From Prevotellaceae bacterium (lineage in GTDB: Bacteria > Bacteroidota > Bacteroidia > Bacteroidales > UBA932): a stretch of 5,919 nt of DNA. The stretch lies in assembly GCA_031259655.1 (NCBI GenBank), contig JAIRLF010000375.1:1-5919 (forward strand), written 5' to 3'. Shown here piece after piece: positions 5,751 to 5,919 of the stretch (the stretch's first letter is position 1; the number at the start of each line of letters is the position of its first letter). Under the pieces are notes generated by a model. That model was not told where the DNA came from and made no database searches. It worked only from the letters and a program-made list of their open reading frames with translations. The translations under genes and the position numbers were made by a program.

Positions 5751-5784
5751 TTCCTCTGGCTAAAGCCGGCTAAAGCCAGAGGAA
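5751..5784. repeat. Strong palindrome with a 10-bp tandem duplication in its centre
   Basis: The arms TTCCTCTGGCT (5751-5761) and AGCCAGAGGAA (5774-5784) are perfect reverse complements. The centre consists of two head-to-tail copies of GGCTAAAGCC (5758-5767 and 5768-5777), and their junction GCCGGC is palindromic too. Removing one copy leaves a compact simple palindrome, so this looks like a dispersed hairpin element with a later internal duplication. It lies 15 bases after the stop codon of the gene at 5800 (minus strand) and lacks a T-run on either side, so it is not a typical intrinsic terminator; it could protect the 3' end of that mRNA. Confidence 0.85.
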
Positions 5785-5799
5785 CCTAAAATTCCAAAT

Positions 5800-5919
5800 T
5801 TAATATCCGTTAATAATCAAATTCAGCGAAGTATTTGCTTTGGTGGAAATCAGTTGCAATATATACACACCCTGCAAATTAGCGATATTGTATGGGATTT
5901 CGTAACTGTTACTGTTTTT
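5800..5919 (-). CDS. C-terminal end of a type IX secretion cargo protein (sorting domain), partial
   Basis: The frame is open from the window edge to the TAA at 5800-5802 and gives 39 residues; the bulk of the gene lies beyond the window. The end SYEIPYNIANLQGVYILQLI, followed by STKANTSLNLIINGY, is the last three strands of a type A C-terminal sorting domain: the L-x-G-V-Y-(I/L)-(L/V)-(K/Q)-(L/V) strand, a turn, then a final strand close to the usual KIIIK-type end, here replaced by LNLIINGY. Such tails direct export through the type IX system of Bacteroidota and are cut off at the surface. The passenger function cannot be read from this fragment. Confidence 0.85.
   Translation of the reverse strand, partial: KNSNSYEIPYNIANLQGVYILQLISTKANTSLNLIINGY

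Noticed and set aside
5751..5784. Intrinsic terminator
   Set aside because: The stem is strong, but neither side has the required run of T residues.

Overview
The window looks like a piece of a Bacteroidota (probably Bacteroidales-like) chromosome. The evidence is the C-terminal end of a protein with a type IX secretion sorting tail, a PKD-repeat lipoprotein paired with an outer-membrane beta-barrel, a fragment resembling the 6-bladed-propeller lipoproteins of Bacteroides, and a promoter element matching the Bacteroidota TAnnTTTG consensus. Base composition is moderately AT-rich, with AT-rich gaps between genes. No rRNA, tRNA or CRISPR array was seen.

Layout, left to right. Bases 1-204 (+) are the C-terminal end of a predicted beta-propeller protein. 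A small orphan protein of a family of unknown function follows at 291-626 (+). Its stop codon is followed 15 bases later by a run of ten 22-bp tandem repeats (641-859). Next come an imperfect REP-like palindrome (920-968), a decayed transposase fragment (1017-1424, -) and a direct repeat of about 30 bp (1457-1486 and 1531-1559). Bases 627-1658 therefore read as an accessory region rich in repeats and remnants.

The right-hand part is all on the minus strand. A mntA-hepT toxin-antitoxin pair (5470 to 4855) has its own Bacteroidota-type promoter. After a 94-base gap comes a two-gene unit: a lipoprotein with three PKD-like domains (4760 to 3411) and, 18 bases later, a 577-residue outer-membrane beta-barrel (3392 to 1659). 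The tight spacing and matching locations suggest the two form one outer-membrane assembly, but their function is not known. Upstream of the toxin-antitoxin pair lie a 47-residue winged-helix remnant (5571-5714), a strong palindrome with an internal 10-bp tandem duplication (5751-5784), and the last 39 residues of a type IX secretion cargo protein (5800-5919).

Most candidates for new biology are at the left: the pairing of the small orphan protein with the 22-bp array, and the uncharacterised PKD-lipoprotein/barrel pair. Nothing in the window can be called a new system from the sequence alone.
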